Below, piece after piece: positions 60,268 to 64,000 of a stretch of 64,000 nt of DNA (position 1 is its first letter; each line of letters starts with the position of its first letter). The position numbers and the translations under genes were made by a program. The DNA comes from Aquisalimonas sp007126095 (GTDB lineage: Bacteria > Pseudomonadota > Gammaproteobacteria > Nitrococcales > Aquisalimonadaceae). Location: contig NZ_JBLWFT010000004.1 of NCBI RefSeq assembly GCF_048323695.1, forward strand, positions 186,001-250,000, given 5' to 3'. The notes beneath the pieces were generated by a model that was not told the origin of the DNA, did not search any database, and saw nothing but the letters and a program-made list of their open reading frames with translations.

Positions 60268-63162
60268 GTGAGCCACGCCAGTGACCTGATCGACCGCGCC
60301 ATGTCCCGCCTGCCGGAGCGTCTGCGGGGGCAGGTCACCGAGTGGATCTCCGATTACCAGGACGTCGCCGAGCTGCCACACACGGACATGGCGCTGCAGT
60401 CGTTGCCGACCGTCTGGGCCGGCAGCCCGTTCGTGGCCCTGTCCTGCATCCGCGCCCCGGAGCTGCTCGACCACCTTGCCCACTCCGGCGACCTCGAAGG
60501 TGCCTACGATGAGGGCGAGATGGCCAGTCGTGCAGCGGACGCCGTGGCTGACTGCAGCGACGAGGACGCCCTGAACAGCGCCCTGCGCCGCTACCGCCGC
60601 CGCGAGATGGTGCGCATCGCGTGGCGCGATCTGGCCGGCTGGGCCAGCCTGGGTGAGACCCTGCGCGAGCTCTCGGCACTGGCCGACGCCTGCATCCAGG
60701 TGGCGCTGGACTGGCACCTACATCAATTACAGGCGCGTTTCGGCGAGCCCCGCAACGCCGACGGCGAGCCGGTCACGTTCTACGTGCTGGGCATGGGCAA
60801 GCTCGGCGGCCGCGAGCTCAACTACTCGTCCGACATCGATCTCATCTTCGGCTACTCCGATGTGGGCGAGACCCATGGCGGCCGCAAGAGCGTGGACAAC
60901 CAGGAGTTCTTCACGCGGCTCGGCCAGAAGCTGATCAACAGCCTGAATGCGCGTCTGGTCGAGGGCTTCGTTTTCCGCGTGGACATGCGCCTGCGCCCCT
61001 ACGGCGACTCGGGGCCGCTGGTCATGCACAGTGACCAGCTGGAGACCTACTACGAGGCGCAGGGCCGGGAGTGGGAGCGCTACGCCATGATCAAGGCGCG
61101 CGTGGTCGCCGGCGATCAGAACGCGGGCGGCGCCCTGATGGCTTCTCTGCGGCCGTTCGTCTACCGCCGTTATCTCGACTACGGGGCGCTGGAGTCCCTG
61201 CGCGACATGAAGGCCATGATCGCGAGGGAAGTGGAGCGCCGGGGGCTTGAGCACAACATCAAACTCGGCGCGGGCGGCATCCGCGAGGTGGAGTTCGTGG
61301 GGCAGGCGTTCCAGCTCATCCGGGGCGGCCGCGAGCGCGGCCTGCAGGAGCGCAGCATCATCCGCGTGCTCGAATACCTCGGGCAGCACAATGCCTTGCC
61401 GGGGTTTGCCGTGCGGCAGCTTCTGGAGGGCTATGAATTCCTCCGTCGCACCGAGAACCGCCTGCAGGCCATGCAGGACAAACAGGTTCATGAACTGCCC
61501 GAGGACACGCTGGATCAGCAGCGCCTCGCCTACACCATGGGCTTCGACCGCTGGGACGCGTTCGCCGCGCGACTTTCCGAGCTCAGGCGGCACGTGCATG
61601 ACCATTTCGAGCAGGTCTTCGCCGCGCCCCAGGCCGAGCACGAGACGACCCCGCACGACCAGCCTGAAATCGGCGACGTGTGGTCAGAGGCGGTCACTGG
61701 CAGTGAAGCCGAGGCGGTGCTCCAGGCCAACGGCTTCGAGCAGCCTGCGGACTGTCTGCAACGGATTGCCGCATTTCGCGGCGGCTCCCATTGCCGTGCG
61801 CTCACGGAAACCGGCCGCGAGCGGCTCGACCGCCTCATGCCGCTGCTGATCGGTGCCACTGCTGCGGCGGAGCGCCCCGATGCCACGCTGACCCGGCTAC
61901 TGGACCTGCTGGAGGCCATCGTCCGGCGCACCTCCTACCTGGCGCTGCTGGTGGAACACCCCATGGCGCTGTCGCAGCTCGTGAAGCTGTGCTCCGCCAG
62001 CCCCTGGATCGCTCGCCACGTCTCGCGCCATCCCATGCTGCTGGATGAGCTGCTGGACCCGCGCACCCTGTATGCGCCGCTGAAGCGCAAAGATCTGGCC
62101 GAGGAACTGCGCGAGCGGCTCGACGCCTACCCCGGCGACGATCTGGAGCAGCGCATGGAGGTACTGCGGCAGTTCAAACAGGCCAACGCGCTGCGCGTGG
62201 CGGCGTCCGACCTTGCCGGCGTCACGCCGCTGATGGTTGTGAGTGACCACCTGGTGGATATCGCCGAAGTGGTGCTCGGCGAAGTGCTCGACCTGGCCTG
62301 GAGCCACCTGGAAGCGCGTCACGGCCGCCCCACCTGCCAGGTGGATGGCGAGACGGTCCACGCCGGCTTCGCCATCATCGCCTACGGCAAGCTCGGCGGC
62401 CTGGAGCTGGGTTACGGCTCCGATCTGGACGTGGTCTTCGTCCACGACAGCCGTGGCGAAGAGCAGGTCACCGATGGCGACCGCCAGGTGGATAACAACG
62501 TCTTCTTCATGCGCCTCGCCCAGCGCATCATCCACATCCTCGGCGCCACCATGGCGGGCGGCGTGCTCTACGAGGTGGATACGCGCCTGCGGCCCAGCGG
62601 CCGCTCCGGTCTGCTGGCCACGAGCCTGGATGCATTCGCAGAGTACCAGCGCGAGCAGGCCTGGACCTGGGAGCACCAGGCCCTGGTGCGTGCCCGCTAC
62701 GTGGCCGGCTCGGCCGCGCTCGGCGAGCAGTTTGCCGAGCTGCGCACCGAGATCCTGAGACGCCCGCGCGACCGCGACCAGCTGCGGATCGACGTGCGCG
62801 ACATGCGTGAGCGCATGCGCGAGCAGAAGGGCAGTAAGCACCCCGGCGAGTTCAGCATCAAGCAGGATCGGGGCGGTATCGCGGATATCGAATTTATGGT
62901 GCAATATGGCGTTCTGTCGGGGGCTGCGGACGCGCCCCGGCTGCTTCGATACACCGACAACATCCGCCTGCTCGGCGAGCTGCGTGACGCGGGCTGGATC
63001 AGTCGGGACGAAGCCGAGTTACTGGTTGATGCCTACCGGACGTACCGCTCACGGGTGCACCAGCTCACCCTCCAGGAAGAGCCAGCCATCGTGCCGGCCG
63101 AGACATTCCGGGAAATGAGCGGGCAGGTGGCCGAAGTGTGGCATCGGCTGATGGACGACTGA
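60268..63162 (+). CDS. glnE: glutamine synthetase adenylyltransferase/adenylyl-removing enzyme
   Basis: Bifunctional regulator of glutamine synthetase, 964 residues. The N-terminal adenylyl-removase domain has GMGKLGGRELNYSSDIDLIF; the C-terminal adenylyltransferase domain has AYGKLGGLELGYGSDLDVVF; both keep the GSD/SSD-x-D metal motif. Helical regulatory and PII-sensing parts lie between and after them. The start is a GTG at 60268 with GGAGG upstream (CCGGAGGCCCC). Its neighbour is a glutamate-type symporter, which fits nitrogen metabolism. Confidence 0.96.
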   Translation: MSHASDLIDRAMSRLPERLRGQVTEWISDYQDVAELPHTDMALQSLPTVWAGSPFVALSCIRAPELLDHLAHSGDLEGAYDEGEMASRAADAVADCSDEDALNSALRRYRRREMVRIAWRDLAGWASLGETLRELSALADACIQVALDWHLHQLQARFGEPRNADGEPVTFYVLGMGKLGGRELNYSSDIDLIFGYSDVGETHGGRKSVDNQEFFTRLGQKLINSLNARLVEGFVFRVDMRLRPYGDSGPLVMHSDQLETYYEAQGREWERYAMIKARVVAGDQNAGGALMASLRPFVYRRYLDYGALESLRDMKAMIAREVERRGLEHNIKLGAGGIREVEFVGQAFQLIRGGRERGLQERSIIRVLEYLGQHNALPGFAVRQLLEGYEFLRRTENRLQAMQDKQVHELPEDTLDQQRLAYTMGFDRWDAFAARLSELRRHVHDHFEQVFAAPQAEHETTPHDQPEIGDVWSEAVTGSEAEAVLQANGFEQPADCLQRIAAFRGGSHCRALTETGRERLDRLMPLLIGATAAAERPDATLTRLLDLLEAIVRRTSYLALLVEHPMALSQLVKLCSASPWIARHVSRHPMLLDELLDPRTLYAPLKRKDLAEELRERLDAYPGDDLEQRMEVLRQFKQANALRVAASDLAGVTPLMVVSDHLVDIAEVVLGEVLDLAWSHLEARHGRPTCQVDGETVHAGFAIIAYGKLGGLELGYGSDLDVVFVHDSRGEEQVTDGDRQVDNNVFFMRLAQRIIHILGATMAGGVLYEVDTRLRPSGRSGLLATSLDAFAEYQREQAWTWEHQALVRARYVAGSAALGEQFAELRTEILRRPRDRDQLRIDVRDMRERMREQKGSKHPGEFSIKQDRGGIADIEFMVQYGVLSGAADAPRLLRYTDNIRLLGELRDAGWISRDEAELLVDAYRTYRSRVHQLTLQEEPAIVPAETFREMSGQVAEVWHRLMDD

Positions 63163-63218
63163 CCAAACAAGATAACCTGCCCGCCCCCGGCGCGGGTGCA
63201 AGTCGAGGAGATCATGCG

Positions 63219-64000
63219 ATGGGCATGGATGATCGCGACGGTATCATCTGGATGGACGGTGAAATGCTGCCCTGGCGCGATGCGCGGGTGCACGTGCTCA
63301 CTCATACGCTGCATTACGGCATGGGGGTCTTCGAGGGCATCCGTGCGTACAAGACCGATCGCGGCACGGCGGTGTTCCGTCTGCGCGAGCACACCCGGCG
63401 GCTGTTCGACTCGGCCAAGATCCTCGGCATGACCATCAATCACACGCCGGACGAGATCAACGACGCCATCCTGCGCAGCATCCGCGAGAACAATCTCGAG
63501 AGTGCCTACGTTCGGCCCATGACGTTCTACGGCTCCGAGGGCATGGGGCTGCACGCCGACAGTCTGAAATCCCACACCATGGTGGCCGCCTGGGAGTGGG
63601 GCGCTTACCTGGGCGCCGAGAACATCGAGCGCGGCATCCGCATCAAGACGTCGTCGTTCACCCGGCACCACGTCAACTCCACCATGTGCCGCGCCAAGGC
63701 CAACGGCAACTACATCAACTCCATGATGGCGCTGAAGGAGGCCTCCGAGGCCGGCTACGACGAAGCGCTGCTGCTGGACACCAACGGCTTCGTCTGCGAG
63801 GGCTCCGGCGAGAACTTCTTCATGGTGCGCGATGGCGTGCTCTACACGCCCGAGCTGGCCTCGGCGCTGGAGGGCATCACCCGCGACACCGTGCTGCAGC
63901 TTGCCCGGGACATTGAGCTGCCGGTGCGCGAAAAGCGCATTACCCGCGACGAGGTCTACACCGCCGACGAAGCCTTTTTCACCGGCACCGCGGCGGAAGT
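63219..64000 (+). CDS. ilvE: branched-chain amino acid aminotransferase (3' end cut by window)
   Basis: Class IV PLP aminotransferase; 260 codons are in the window and the frame is open at the end. The N-terminal GIIWMDGEMLPWRDARVHVL and HYGMGVFEGIRAY, the PLP Lys160 in CRAKANGNYINS, and EGSGENFFMVRDG match IlvE, which makes Leu, Ile and Val from their keto acids. GAGGAG lies 9-14 bases before the ATG at 63219; an alternative ATG is two codons on. It follows glnE by 56 bases on the same strand. Confidence 0.93.
   Translation, partial: MGMDDRDGIIWMDGEMLPWRDARVHVLTHTLHYGMGVFEGIRAYKTDRGTAVFRLREHTRRLFDSAKILGMTINHTPDEINDAILRSIRENNLESAYVRPMTFYGSEGMGLHADSLKSHTMVAAWEWGAYLGAENIERGIRIKTSSFTRHHVNSTMCRAKANGNYINSMMALKEASEAGYDEALLLDTNGFVCEGSGENFFMVRDGVLYTPELASALEGITRDTVLQLARDIELPVREKRITRDEVYTADEAFFTGTAAE

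Overview
The window is a densely coded, high-GC chromosomal segment from a gammaproteobacterium. The evidence is the rpsU-yqeY-dnaG-rpoD operon with tsaD divergent from it, plsY/folB/folK beside it, an RND efflux operon with a TetR regulator, accB-accC-aroQ, cutA-dsbD, and glnE. An exact CIRCE element before groES, many acidic proteins and the overall gene mix suggest a Chromatiales/Ectothiorhodospiraceae-like or other halophilic lineage. That placement is inference; no rRNA is present.

Layout. 1-4057: four genes of a peptide/nickel-type ABC importer (5' end cut) and a small membrane protein. 4044-6765 (-): ferrochelatase, a cysteine-free SUOX-fold-like periplasmic protein and a membrane diguanylate cyclase. 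6983-8986 (-): Na/phosphate cotransporter plus PhoU-like protein behind a Pho box. 9000-12289 (-): small membrane protein, TrpB2, PAS-GGDEF cyclase, membrane protein. 12361-16036: VOC dioxygenase, a cluster of palindromic repeats, and membrane-quality genes (PGPGW, SPFH, NfeD, DUF2721-like). 16288-26071 (+): TetR, RND adaptor, pump and outer-membrane factor, followed by lpxD, a PagL-like lipid A deacylase and a phospholipase-D-family lipoprotein, which form an envelope-defence and remodelling block. 26146-31445 (-): outer-membrane protein, tRNA-Ile2(CAU), rpoD, dnaG, yqeY, rpsU. 31624-36594: tsaD, plsY (-), folB, folK, a MidA/NDUFAF7-type methyltransferase and a receiver-adenylate cyclase. 36591-45673: cca, an NDUFA9-like protein, TauE/SafE, YfaZ-like, accC, accB, aroQ, TlpA-like, dsbD, cutA. 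45765-47940: groES-groEL with promoter, CIRCE and terminator.

48077-58682 is the most distinctive region. It looks like an orphan type VI secretion cargo island: DUF6484-like, TIGR02270-like, DUF2169 adaptor, a degenerate ketosynthase-fold protein, a DUF4150 PAAR-like tip protein, a 1094-residue VasX-like multi-domain effector with C-terminal membrane helices, and two tandem copies of a 339-residue two-helix membrane protein that are the best immunity candidates. The copies are nearly identical except over their membrane helices, where the DNA is AT-richer. They lie between 20-bp palindromes of a family also clustered at 13.35-13.52 kb. A third copy of the leader, without its gene, stands before an unrelated two-helix protein. 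No T6SS structural genes are in the window.

58766-64000: a GltS-like symporter, glnE, and the start of ilvE, which runs off the end. No CRISPR array, rRNA, prophage or insertion sequence was seen. The only gene-free stretches near or above 200 bases are described in the entries.
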